Shown one piece after another: positions 1-10,712 of a stretch of 64,000 nt of DNA. Both the position numbers and the translations under genes were made by a program. Numbering within the stretch: the first letter of the stretch is position 1; each line of letters opens with the position of its first letter. Below the pieces are notes generated by a model. That model saw nothing but the letters and a program-made list of their open reading frames with translations. It was not told where the DNA came from and searched no databases. Source of the DNA: Manduca sexta (Eukaryota; Arthropoda; Insecta; Lepidoptera; Sphingidae). Where the stretch lies: the NCBI RefSeq assembly GCF_014839805.1, contig NC_051124.1:930001-994000 (forward strand), given 5' to 3'.

Positions 1-1398
1 GCTGAGACGATCCGCTCTTTGTCGACTAACTGCGATAATTAGTGGCAACCGCCAAGGGAAACGGACGGGCGGGTTTCACCACCGCTCATTTTACTCTAAC
101 TTAGACATAAGCTGGTGGTTAAATTTAGCTTAAAGCGTAAGAACTTCCGTATGAGATTATACTTAGACTGTAAAAGAGATCATCAGTTTTAGGGTTCCTG
201 GTCGATGTGCAAATCATATTAACTTGAGCTTGAGATTAAGGCTTTGAGCTAAAATTCACATCCGAGCTTTTAGTATTTTTCAAACATACAGTATGTCCCA
301 CATCGACTTATAAGTCTTAAATAACTTAGTAAACCGTACACATTATTTGGACTTTTGTAATAATTTTCTTATCCAGTTAGAGGTTTTTTTTTTGCTTAAA
401 CAGAAATTGTAAAACATTATTTAACAAGAGCCCTAAATTTAGCAAGCCTGTATATTAGAGACCAGGTTTTAAATCTAGCTTAGTTTTAGTATAAATAACA
501 TTTTTATCAAGTTCAGTAATTGTAAAACTTATGGTACTTAATTATGCTATGTGCTTAACTTTATGCTGGCAGTTATTTTTAATCTTATTTAATTTGTAGT
601 TATGTATTAAGTATATATTATTTTTTATGAAACTGATATAAAAACCTATTTTAAGAATTAAATTTTATCAGCCTTATTTTTAGATCTAACTTAGTATTAA
701 TTATAAATATTAAATAATATATTTTGTGTGTAATCTATTAAAATATATCTTTTGTCCTTGTATAATATATTATGTATGTGTACATTTGGACATGCTCCCT
801 TCCAAATTTAAAATAATAAAATCAAAGTCATGCCTGACATAATATAAACTTTATTGAAGAAATATCGGCCTGACTTTCTAAAATTCGAATTTCGAATATG
901 CCGATTGTGATCCATAGATATTGAAAAGTTTGTAATTTAATTTATTGGCAATTCACAGAGCTCAAATTGATGCATGGGCTCGAGTTTATTGCGAAAAGAA
1001 CTAAGAACTCAGTTTATGAAACAAAATATCTTATTCAATAACGAAAGCTATCTATTTAGAAAATAAAACATAATTTTTCTATCATTACGGCTTGTGTAAT
1101 TTAAGTACTTAGATTGAAATTTGAAAGGCAATTTCTTATTATGTTTTGTTGTTAATAAGAATTATAAAGCCAATGTATTTTTGAATTAAATAAAAATCTG
1201 TATTTATTTGTTATCATGGAATAGTAAAGAACTTTGTGAGTTGAATATAAGAGATAATCTAGAAAATAACTGTTCTCACTTTCATTTTTTTATACTATTA
1301 ATAATCTACATTATTCCTATCCCTCCAGGCTATTTTTTTTCCTGGGAACGAATTTCAACTCAAACGAAACTGCGAGAAAAACCTTGTATAATAATGGA
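1..1398. other. AT-rich DNA with no recognised gene
   Basis: The first 120 bases are comparatively GC-rich and look single-copy; the rest is strongly AT-rich with homopolymer A and T runs. The only open frame near 1.2-1.4 kb is 64 codons, low-complexity, and runs into a Helitron end, so I do not treat it as a gene. Confidence 0.5.
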
Positions 1399-1696
1399 CT
1401 AGATTTTGCTCACGGCCCCGCCCGCGTGATCAAATTCCGGGATAAATTTCCCGCTTTATATTTTCCCGGGATAAAAATCCTATATCACTCAAGAGGAATG
1501 TAAATTCCTATTGGTGAAAGAATTTTCAAAATCAGTTCCAAAATCCCAGAAATTAACCCCTACAAATAAACTGTCAAAATTTTCCTACTTATAATGTAGC
1601 TTAGTCTAAGATTTTTCAAAATCGGTTCAGTATTCCCAGAAATTAACCCCTACAAAGAAACTCACAAACTTTCCCTTCATATAATATTAGTATAGA
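1399..1696 (-). mobile_element. Non-autonomous Helitron-like element (family H3)
   Basis: Read on the minus strand the element starts TCTATACTAATATT directly after a host A and ends CTAG directly before a host T, the A/T insertion rule of Helitrons. Close to the 3' end is a GC-rich stretch (CACGCGGGCGGGGCCGTG) that can form a short hairpin. The interior holds two related segments built on 'cccagaaattaacccctac', a layout I recognise from lepidopteran Helitrons. It has no Rep or helicase frame, so it would depend on proteins made elsewhere. Confidence 0.75.
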
Positions 1697-2340
1697 TAAT
1701 TCCTTCAATCACATAGTAAATCTTAATTAAATTAATCTCAGATCAAGATAGAAGCGCCCGTCCCCAAACCGCCTTATTAGTTTGAGCGTTAGGGCCGTAG
1801 TCCGCACATAGTTTGCGAGTGTATATTAATTTAATCCGCCCGTATTTAAGGCCCCATTAGTCGGATGTCTTTGTTAACGGAGACTTATCGCTTCGGCTTT
1901 AATGAAAAAGAATTCGGTCCTTTGTCTCTGGGCTTGGGAATTGGATTGAGTCTTATTGTGGTGCGATTAATGAGTTTTAGGTATCGGATAAGTCTAGGTA
2001 TTTAGTTGTATAAGTGCCGGTGGTACAGGCAGCCTTAAATGATTATATACGCAGATAAATACTTAATGTATGAATTACATAATATTCATATGAAGCGTCT
2101 TCCTGTCAATACGTACTAGTATAAATATAAAAGTGAATTTGTATGCTTGTTTTCACGACTAAGTCACTGCACAGATTTTGATACAATTTGATGCGAAGTA
2201 AGCTTGAACCCTAAGAATTAAAGAGAGTTTTGAATGTTTACGTTACATTGAACATTATGAAATAAATCGTATGTCTCACGACGAGCATTGACGTGTAGAG
2301 CACTCCCAGTTAGTAAATAGAAATATTTTCTTCGTTTATT
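1697..2340. other. Unique DNA with a GC-raised block at 1740-1940
   Basis: No repeat or gene recognised. Positions 1740-1940 are richer in G+C than the surroundings and free of low-complexity runs, the look of a conserved noncoding element, but conservation cannot be tested here. Confidence 0.3.
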
Positions 2341-2500
2341 CGGGACTGAGGTGTTGGTCGTCCGAAAAGGCAAAGTTACAACATCTACCTACATTGACTT
2401 ATTATACAATTTTCTTTTTTAAATCCAGTATCCCAGGCTTGTGCAAGCTTCCAACTATCTTCTCTATTGATTCAGACTTTTTTTATTTCAATAGCATAGG
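2341..2500 (-). mobile_element. Penelope-like element 3' end, truncated
   Basis: On the minus strand the segment reads from the end of the PLE coding region (a match to 31690-31740: 'gcttgcacaagcctggga') into the 3' noncoding part with 'tgtaggtagatgttgtaac' and a 'cctcagtcccg' motif. The same noncoding motifs recur at 31850-31920, 46730-46800 and 51340-51400. The copy stops at the 'cctcagtcccg' motif, so the terminal piece with 'gctgcaaagtcttcgaaac' is missing. A decayed fragment with no open frame. Confidence 0.65.
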
Positions 2501-2567
2501 CTCGGGTTATGTTCAGTTATCAATTTACGTTATAATATCAACTGTAGAAGAATCAACTGATACCTCA

Positions 2568-2852
2568 TCTATACATACTATATAACATAGTCCCCAAAAG
2601 CTGTCTGTGTGTGGTCGATTTTCTCAAAATCTACGGAACGGAATTTCTTACGGTTTTTACTAAAAGATAGTGCAATTCTTGAAGAAGGTTTAGGTTAATA
2701 GTACATTATAGTTTTATGTAAATTGAATGAAAAATAAGCATTTTTGTCGAAGTGGTTGCGTGGTTGTAAAAAATCTCGTGTGTCGGCATATACGCGGGAA
2801 CATCTTTGTGACACGCTGATTTCTACACGGGCGAAGCCGCGAGCACAGTTAG
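2568..2852 (+). mobile_element. Non-autonomous Helitron-like element (family H2), copy 1
   Basis: It starts TCTATACATA after a host A and ends near 'gcgaagccgcgagcacagttag', where the usual CTAG has decayed to TTAG before a host T. The interior ('agtccccaaaagctgt', 'gtcgattttctcaaaatcta', 'gtggttgtaaaaaatctcg') matches 36577-36846 over its whole length. The second copy keeps a proper CTAG end, which supports these borders. No coding capacity. Confidence 0.72.
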
Positions 2853-3727
2853 TTATATTATAAAACTTTTCTAAATCCTAACCTTTCATCTTTCAAGCCG
2901 CAACCTTCAACCCTAAAACGCAAACACCGAAAACAGTGGAAGTTTATTGACTCACGTAGGCCAGCGTTTTTCATTAGAATATCGCCGCGTCCCGGCGCGG
3001 CCCGTCACGTCGCCGGGAATACAAATGTGGTTTGCGATTTCGGATTGCGTTTGAATCGGTTGATGAGTTTGTGTTTGGTTTTGTGGTTTCTTTGAAATGC
3101 TTGCTAATGCTAGTCTTTTCGCCTAAAATATATTTACTTAATTACATAATATTAAACAGCATTTTTTTTAATAATGCAAGCAAAAGATTTAAGGATAAAA
3201 TTATAAAAGAAAAATCGTAGTTCATTAAATCATTTAGTAACATTTATTATACATAAATACGTATGATATTTATAATGATTAAACAAAAGCGAATTGGGTC
3301 GAATCCATATTTAATCAATAAATAGTAAAATGTAGATCTTTTAGTAGTAAAATATTATTCTGTGTTTCCCAAATATCAAAAATAAATCCACTGAATATGC
3401 TACGACTGAATTTCAAACTCAATTTACAACGAATGAATCGTATCAGTGTTTAAAATATAATCGATTTATACATCGGCGGTGTGACAAACTCACTCGTTTG
3501 TAATTCGCGTTCATTAATTATTAGCACGCAATACATTCAATGTTCATACATTAAACGTAATGTATTGAAATATTAATATTTTGTCGCGGTTTACTGGGAT
3601 TTGTATTGTATTGACAGCCCTGATTTTTTGTATGAAAACTATTGACTGACTAAGCGTCATTTTCCAAAATATATCGTGGCAGCTGTATTTACGCTAATAG
3701 ATGTTTAAAGAAGTGAGTTTATGCTTA
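2853..3727. other. Unique DNA with a small GC island at 2970-3020
   Basis: Mostly AT-rich. Positions 2970-3020 carry a CpG-rich patch around 'cgcgtcccggcgcggccc'. A similar short motif (gcatcccggcgcgag) appears at about 10845. No gene supported. Confidence 0.3.
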
Positions 3728-3868
3728 TCTTTATTTCCCTTGGTCATCGCATGACGCGTGAATGGAACAAATGCGCATATTTTTTTTTATGTGAATTATT
3801 GTCAAAGGAAGGTTCTTATGAAAGTAAAAATTAAGAAAATTGGAAAGTTACAGAAAACTTAACGACTG
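3728..3868 (+). mobile_element. Diverged Helitron-like fragment (family H4), 3' truncated
   Basis: This plus-strand segment aligns with the minus strand of 56269-56542. Shared blocks in the same order include 'atttcccttg', 'gacgcgt', 'aaggttcttatg' and 'agaaaacttaacgac'. The 5' end is blurred and the CTAG end is absent. It is older than the 56.3 kb copy. Confidence 0.6.
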
Positions 3869-4480
3869 TTTTAACTTCGCGCATTTATTGAATATGAATT
3901 TAGCATGTAGCTGCTTCTTTTTTTTATGAATATAAAACAAATACATCACATTATTATGTACTTCTTCTCTACGTCTGTATATCACTGAATTCCTTCTAAA
4001 CCGTCAGATCGATTTAGATACAAATGTAATACGTTTTCGACTGAATCCTTTGATGGTTTAAATTTACATTTGGATCCGGTAGGTGGCGCTGTACTCGGGT
4101 ACTAATATTTTATCTTCTTTTTAGGGTAGAGCAATGTCTGCCGGGGCCACTGTCAAAATTTCAACTGTGCAGTGAACCTGCTTTAAGACATACCTGACTT
4201 AATCTAAGAGATTCCCGATCACGGTCGTGTGCCGTTCATATCAATTAATATAAACATTAAAATCTGTTCCTGACAGTCCAATGCACTAACTAATCAACTG
4301 TCTAGGAACACATATTTAATAATAGAGCGTCAATATAAGTTTGTTCAAAGTTGGCAATTGAACCTTTTTTATTTAGATAATGCATTTATAATTACTATAA
4401 TTATTACGACTGTCATATTATTTTAAAGTCTCCATATTCTTAAAGGTAATAAGTACATCGTTATTACAGTAAAATGATTA
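3869..4480. other. Unique DNA, no gene
   Basis: AT-rich, with no repeat family recognised. It contains the CTCF-like motif described separately at 4081. Confidence 0.35.
4081..4090 (+). promoter_or_regulatory. CTCF-like core motif
   Basis: AGGTGGCGCT matches the core of the insect CTCF site (AGGTGGCGC). A 10-base match in 64 kb has only modest significance, and occupancy cannot be inferred. Confidence 0.2.
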
Positions 4481-4597
4481 CGGATTTGTAGACTTCACAC
4501 ACCATCGAAAAATCCTAATAGAGAATTTCTCAGGTATGCAGGTTTCCTCACGATGTTATCCTTCACCGTTAAAGCAAGCGATAATTCACATAGAATT
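4481..4597 (-). mobile_element. SINE 3' fragment (family S2)
   Basis: The minus strand reads 'gtgaattatcgcttgcttt', 'aacggtgaagga' and 'gaggaaacctgcatacctga', the body of the tRNA-derived SINE present at 16061-16240. The tRNA-like head is missing. It continues into 'gtgtgtgaagtctac', commonly the 3' side of this family. Confidence 0.65.
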
Positions 4598-5698
4598 AAT
4601 AGAATGAACCTTAGACATAAAGCATGTAAATTTTAAAATTAATATGTTACCTTCGGTTCGTGCTTGACCGGTTTTTAAATATCCCGAATAAGTTAGTTGC
4701 AAAGAGAATACACTAAGGGTCGGCGCATTGAACATTCACAAAGCGAACTTCACTTGCCGCCAGTTGACTATCTTTACTTAACAACGGACTTGGTAAAGTA
4801 GGAGGGGCACTCGAGCCCCACTCAAACTTTATTATTTTTTATACAATCCTATCAAGGGATGACTTTGTCTCTCGCTGAATGGTTTGCGTAACTTTCCTTG
4901 GTGATACCTAAACAAAAAGAACTTCATAATACTGTTTGATGCTATGTCAGATATTTATCTGTAATAATATATACACTAGCTTCAAACACCTACAACCAGA
5001 ATAATAGATCTCACATACTGCAAAACAGACTCTTGAATACGAGATTACTTCTATATAGAGCTGCTCATCTATTGTTTCTTTAATGTTTAATTTTTATACA
5101 ATTAAATTACAAGACGAAAAATACTTACTTAATAAAAAGTACAACGGCTGCTCATCACAGTACGAATATCACTCAAGACGTCTTATCTTAAAAATACTAT
5201 TTCGTAATACAGTTTTTAAATTCAAAACGATCCTAATTACAAGCTAACAACAACTCAAATTACTTTTCTATAACCCCCCTGTTACATTCCAAGTCCGTCC
5301 CCTACAGTAAGTCGAAGTTGCCCGAACTTACTTCATGTTAGTTAGCCTGTAGTTATTTATAACGTCCCAAAGGCGAGAGTAGTTATTGAAATTTTAAAGC
5401 AAGCCGGCGGACCGTGTTTAGGACCTCTAGCCGTTTAGTGTTTTAGATTATCTAAATATTCTCTAGACTTAGAAACTGGGAATTTATTTATGAGCTTTGC
5501 TTGAAAGGCTTTGGATATTTTGTAAAAGGATTTCAGGACAATAAGGCTCGTAATCACGGCTGCCCGTGTGAAGTATTTTCACTAAATAAAACAAAGTATC
5601 GCATATGTTAGAGGTAATGTATCTTTCTATTAGTGAACAAATTTGTTCAAAAACCATTAATATATTTTTAATATTTTACGACCTATTTTTATAACAAG
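4598..5698. other. Unique AT-rich DNA, no gene
   Basis: No repeat family or believable open frame. Slightly GC-richer patches occur at 4700-4830 and 5400-5430. The rest is A/T-rich. Confidence 0.4.
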
Positions 5699-5882
5699 TC
5701 TATAAATATTTTAAAAGAAAGTCCTCTTTTCAGTTTGTCTGTATATTACCGATTTTCTCAAAATCTACTGAACAGTTTTATACGAAATATGGGATGGAGA
5801 TAGTTTAAGACCCTGGGAAGGTAAAAGGCGACTTTCTTTTCCGAGAAAATATAAAGCGACAATTTTATCCCGGAAAAACTAG
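5699..5882 (+). mobile_element. Helitron-like remnant
   Basis: It starts TCTATAAATATT, carries the family phrases 'gattttctcaaaatctactg', 'ggagatagtttaagaccctg' and 'ttttatcccggaaaaa', and ends CTAG before a host T. The GC hairpin normally found just before CTAG is gone and the base before TC is G rather than A, so it is eroded or rearranged. Confidence 0.55.
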
Positions 5883-6354
5883 TAAATCCATAAATAAACA
5901 TGACTTTCACAAACCGTTTGACTAATCGCTAGCTCCACGCTTAAAAACCAGAATTTTAGAAAATATTCTGTATTGCATTCTCATCCTTAAATATTCTATG
6001 TCAAGTCTCATAATGCTGAGAAATCACACTGGACACTTTCAAGAACAATAGTACAGACCAAACGGACTCTTAGAAACCTTATAACATTATATAATAAGAT
6101 AATGAGTTGTGAGGTTGGTTGTACATAAATCGCAAAGGGTCGGGAACGAACACGGGACGACGTGTTGCGTGGGGGCTCACTAATTAGTGAGCGCACGCAG
6201 ACAACGGCCGGCTGATACGATAAATCTGATGTATAGGGATTCTCACGGTGTGGGCTAACTCACGAGCGGCGGATTGATTATTGGTATATTTCATGACCTT
6301 GTAATGTAAGAGTAAGATTTACATACAAGCTTTTTTCTTCATTGGTTGTGAAGT
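5883..6354. other. Unique DNA with a GC-richer block around a palindrome
   Basis: Positions 6135-6220 are GC-richer than their surroundings and contain the palindrome listed at 6175. A 62-codon minus-strand frame here has no recognisable feature and is probably chance. Confidence 0.35.
6175..6192. promoter_or_regulatory. 18-bp palindrome with CTAATTAG core
   Basis: GCTCACTAATTAGTGAGC is a perfect 18-bp palindrome. Its centre, TAATTA, is the classic Antennapedia/Engrailed-class homeodomain core in both orientations, so it could bind a homeodomain dimer. It lies in a GC-raised block, not in a recognised repeat. Function is inference. Confidence 0.3.
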
Positions 6355-6656
6355 TGTTTAGCGATAATCATATTTTAAAAAAAGTGGTTCAACTTTACTT
6401 TTTTAGTACACTAGCTTTTGCCATGACTTCGCCCGCGTACATAAGATTTTCTCAGATAAATATTTTCCCACGATAGAAAGTAGCCTCTACACTCTTATTT
6501 TTTTATGTAGCTGCGATAATCATACTTTCAGTAATATGGTTCAACTTTACATTTTTAGTACACTAGCTTTTTCTTGTGGCTCAGTCCACGTGAAAAAGTT
6601 TTCCCGAGATAAATAATTTCTCAGGATACAAAGTACCATATATCACTTAGGAGTAA
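6355..6656. repeat. 152-bp tandem duplication carrying a Helitron 3' end
   Basis: Two diverged units lie head to tail: 'gcgataatcat' at 6361 and 6513, 'ggttcaacttta' in both, 'agtacactagctttt' at about 6406 and 6558, always 152 bases apart. Each unit has about 50 bases of flank followed by the 3' end of the H3-type element. Divergence is substantial, so the duplication is old. Confidence 0.75.
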
Positions 6657-6793
6657 TGTAGTTCTATTAGTGAAAATAAAAATCGGTTTAATAGTTCCTG
6701 AGATTACCGCGGTCAAATAAACTGTTAAACAAAATTAGTTTGCTAGATTCTGAGATTAACACCTTCCAACATACTCTTCATCTTTATTATAGA
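6563..6793 (-). mobile_element. Non-autonomous Helitron-like element (family H3)
   Basis: On the minus strand it starts TCTATAATAAAGATG after a host A and ends CTAG before a host T (plus strand 'cactag'). The body has the H3 phrases 'cctgagatta', 'tcggttta' and 'gttttcccgagataaa'. A duplicated copy of its 3' end precedes it at 6411-6510. No open frame. Confidence 0.68.
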
Positions 6794-9219
6794 TATCTTA
6801 TATAATAACAATAGAGGAAATGTCACAAAAGAGTACTTCAATGAGACTATAAATAAAAAAAATGCTTTAACTTATCCCTGCTATAACTTACGCCACCCGT
6901 CTGACCGAACATTCCCTTATTAATCACTAACATATACGTACATACTACAGTATGTATGTACATACATTGTGCGCTGTACATACGAACTACAAACTATTTG
7001 GTTTTGAAGTTTACCGTTCAAATAAGTCCCTTCATTCGGGCAGGTAAAAGCAAGCTTATGGATTTTCGGGCTTTAACCAATCCGCGTAGCTATAGAAATT
7101 TGAAATTCCGTTGTTAACGTAAAATAACAACCGCATCCTTCGAATTTAGTCTTGGAAATAGTTCTTTTCAAACATTTCTAAGATATATAAAGCGGATATT
7201 GGAAAGATTGTTATATATAAGCTGACACCTTGCTACACGGACATTTCAAATAGGACAACGACTTATGTACCAATAGAAAATAAATTTTGGAACAAAAATT
7301 TAGTTCTGATGTTTGGTCTATTTTTGTTTCCTTTATACAACTTATGATGGCGGCATTGCGAATGCTATGACATTGATGTAATCATCTTGACATATTTTGA
7401 TTCAAAAACAACATATCTGCTACTAAGAAATATAAATAAATTGTATTTCCGACAATCGTCAATCAGTCTAAGATAAAACCCGACGAAATACAAATATATC
7501 AAAACAACGCATCAATTTTGACTGTCGCATTCTAATTTATACTTGCCATTAGGGTTTGCCTTTAACTCCAACACGGCCGTCAATCTAAAATCATTTAAAA
7601 TCACCGTAAGGCATGATTAGCGCAGGTGATGACTGACCCGCTCACGAATTTGAATATCGAACAGCGGAAGAAAGGCGGAGTCGAATGTGAATTGCATGCG
7701 CTGAGCTCGACGCTACCAAGTGCTTAGTGAGATACATTATAATTGAACATAACATCAGTGATTTTTTTAAATTTTGAATTTGGAATCCCGTTTCACGAAC
7801 AATAAAATTCTTGAAGGTCATATCGCACTTTTATACGGCATTATCATATTATTTCGTTTTATTTATATGATTATAGATTTTGGCAATAGTTTCGACTTTT
7901 GAAAGGTAGTTATAACAATTAAACTATTTACTTTATAAAAATATAGTTTAATGATTTAAAAATTGTCTTAGAGCTACAAAACTTACCTCACACAATGCAT
8001 AAAAATTTGGCGATTCCAAATATTTATATAATATTTTTTTAGTATATTTGTCGTTTAGATATTTTTAAATGTCAGTTTCGTTCCGAGAGTTGTAGATAGC
8101 AGAGTACACGTAAATAAGGGAAGCTTGACCATGCACTCCATAAAGTCTATGGAAATTAGAAAATGAAAATTTAAAAGCACATTAGGCAAATTTTCTAGAG
8201 TAGCATTCCGTCAAGCCTTTCCAAAATTTTCAAAGCAAATTTTTATACAAAGCTGTACAGGAATGACTTGTGAATGCCCGGTGTTCGTGCAATTACATTA
8301 CAGTGTCAAAGAAGCACTTTTTTACGTATCTAATGAACAGACATAATTTATGTTCGTCCGTACGTACGGACTGGTGTAGGACATGTGGTGCAAGTTAGGA
8401 GAGAATAATTACTGATAAGGTTGAAACAAATCGTAAGACAAACAAATTTGAAACTTTTTTTAAATTATCATCACATGAAAGCCAAATAATTCTAATATCA
8501 ACCTTAGAAAGGATGCCTCCTTAGATGATCACAAAGATTCTATTCCTGTCTTTCTGTATGTAAACTGTCTAGATAACGCTGAAACGTATTAGCCTAAAAC
8601 GAGCCTACAACGTGAGTTACACTACATCAGGAATGACATGCCGGCATAACTTTAGCGATCTTAACTAGTTGAGCTCTGCACTTACCATATGTAGTTGTCA
8701 TTTGTAGTAAAGGTAAACCTTGTAACCTAAAGACAGTTGAATATTTTTATAAAAACTCAACCAGTCGCTCCCACTTCAATCTCGTGCCGTCTCGCCAACA
8801 ATTCGAATTGGTAACGAATTCACAGACTAACGACATAGACGCCAAAATGAATAGCCCATTTCGGTCGAGTGTCAGAATGTACGGCGCGGGGCCGATATTA
8901 AAAATGATTTCACAACAGTTTTATTGCGCCCCTTGATGGGTGATTGTTCGCTTTTGTTTCCATTGAAAAGGAAAAATTGACGATAGCAAAATTTGTTTTT
9001 CGAATGCAGCATTGTTTGCGAACGGGCTCGAATTTACTTATTCACTCAATTGTTTTGGAATTTGAAATTTGAAATGCTCGAAATATTTTAGTTATTGCAG
9101 CGCTCTAATTCATCGATGAAATATTACGCTTTTTAAAGTCAAAGCTGCTGGTAAATTTGCAAGCAGTGCTGTGTATCGGTTTTAAGGATATTGAGGATTT
9201 ACACATTATATTGTTAATT
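6794..9219. other. Unique DNA, no gene
   Basis: Largely AT-rich. Blocks that look non-random and GC-raised are 7555-7740 and 8770-8960. Short palindromes occur at 6943-6970 (repeats of gtacatac) and at 8356. No reading frame is credible. Confidence 0.35.
8356..8371. repeat. Perfect 16-bp palindrome
   Basis: GTCCGTACGTACGGAC reads the same on both strands. It is isolated in AT-rich DNA and not part of a recognised repeat. Confidence 0.6.
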
Positions 9220-9474
9220 ATTTTTTTTTACCTGCACGGCTATGTAATCTCACTGCACTTGATGGTAAGTGGAATGGGTGATAATAAAATGTCGACTAAA
9301 GAGAGATGATTACTCCTCGACAGTCGACACAATTATGCCGGCCTGTTGCAACCGGATATACACAGGCTGATCCCGGAACGCGACACACTTACGTGGGCCA
9401 TTATAGCGGGTTTTAAGACCTTTTGTACGGGATCGCTATTTGGGCGGATATAAAATATATCCTACCACCAGCAA
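9220..9474 (-). mobile_element. Non-LTR retroelement 3' tail (family L2), copy 1
   Basis: The plus strand begins with a T run (the element's poly-A on the minus strand), then 'ctgcacttgatggtaagtgg', 'gtcgacacaattatgccgg', 'ggaacgcgacacacttacg' and ends 'tcctaccaccagc', so the element begins GGTGGTAGG on the minus strand. Further copies are at 23772, 28325 and 47901. This is the 3' untranslated end of a lepidopteran LINE or a SINE parasitising one; no coding sequence is present. Confidence 0.7.
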
Positions 9475-10198
9475 TATCTTATGTCTTAGAATGAAGAGTA
9501 TTGAGCACTTATTGCTTTGTAATTTAAAGTTGTGGGTTGTGTATGTAATATTTATGAGGTATTGTGGCGCTGAACATCATGGGAGCTTGTAACTCGTCTC
9601 GTCTGTGCACATTAAATTATACATATCCGATGTTTCGAAGTTTTTCCGTAAAAAATTCCACCATAAACTTGAAAATTTTTAATCTCATTTAAAAATATTT
9701 TTGAAATGTAAGTAAAAATAGGACCTTGAAAAAGTGAGCTACCAATATAATAAAAAACGAACACATAAACAATATTTGTTTTAATTTTTAAAGTCATAAC
9801 GATAACTGTTCGAATTAATAATAATCATTGAAATGAATCCACTGGCCAAATATTATAAAAATCTCATGTAGATCTAATTGAATCTGCGTTAGATGTCTGG
9901 TGATCGGTAAATCTAGAATTTATTTGTGGGTCAGGCGGCGTAGCGCTATTACCACGTCCTTAGCTAGAATTTATATCGGACATTCAAGGGCATCTTATTT
10001 TTTACCCTGATCCCTCTCTGAGTGTAATAAAAAAGATAAGATAGTTGTAGAGAAAAATACTGGTATCAATTTTGAATGTTATGAAGGTCGATTTGACTTT
10101 GCGAATATTTGAAATATTACAATTCTTATGTTTTAAAAACATAATAATAGAGACCATTATACATGATTATTTTATATTTTCAAACATGTTTATAATGA
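9475..10198. other. AT-rich DNA, no gene
   Basis: A 61-codon minus frame at 9612-9797 is low-complexity and has no recognisable domain. Positions 9890-10025 are GC-richer but unassigned. Confidence 0.35.
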
Positions 10199-10438
10199 TT
10201 TCCTCGGTGGCGTGGTTATATTACGATCCAGCTACAGTGCTGATGTTACAATTTTGATCCTCGGGTTGGGCCAAAATGATATTGGGTTTTTCTACTCAGT
10301 ATCAGCCCGGAATTTGGAATTAGTGCCCGAAATGGCGATAGGCTTATTCTCATCTCATTATGGGACGGAATACACACGGCTAACAGTAGATGCAACAGTT
10401 GCAAACGTCAATATCCTTGAGAAGCGCCTGTGTTCATT
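10199..10438 (+). mobile_element. tRNA-derived SINE (family S1), copy 1
   Basis: The head 'cctcggtggcgtggtt' keeps a pol III box A (GGCGTGGTT), but box B is decayed. The body follows in order: 'aatgatattgggtttttct', 'ctcagtatcagcccgga', 'ggcgataggctta', 'tgggacggaatacacac'. The same order is seen inverted at 21680-21936. The 3' end is interrupted or replaced by a second insertion at 10454. Confidence 0.75.
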
Positions 10439-10453
10439 ATGACTAGCATTTTA

Positions 10454-10697
10454 TGCAGGAAGTGGAAAATTAACATTTCCAACTCCTCACTATCTTTGTA
10501 TTTGATTAATTTCGTTGCGGGATAGTGACATATTAGCGTTCCTGAGATCGCCGAGCCACCGCTCGGTGTCATGAAATGCGTGCCACTGCTGATCCTGGCT
10601 TACAGGAGTTGTAGTGGTAGGCGAGAAAGTCTCTCTAGTTGCACCGCTGCCTACCCCTTCCTTCCTGCCTTCAGAGATAAAAAGCGTTTATGTATAA
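10454..10697 (+). mobile_element. SINE-type insertion flanked by a 15-bp target duplication
   Basis: The direct repeat ATGACTAGCATTTTA lies at 10439-10453 and 10698-10712. Between them is a 244-bp segment whose 3' end ('gctgcctaccccttc' followed by 'gagataaaaagcg') matches the SINE S1 tail while its 5' part differs. A perfect repeat of this length is the footprint of LINE-driven retroposition. The shared tail suggests mobilisation by the same LINE as S1. Confidence 0.7.
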
Positions 10698-10712
10698 ATG
10701 ACTAGCATTTTA

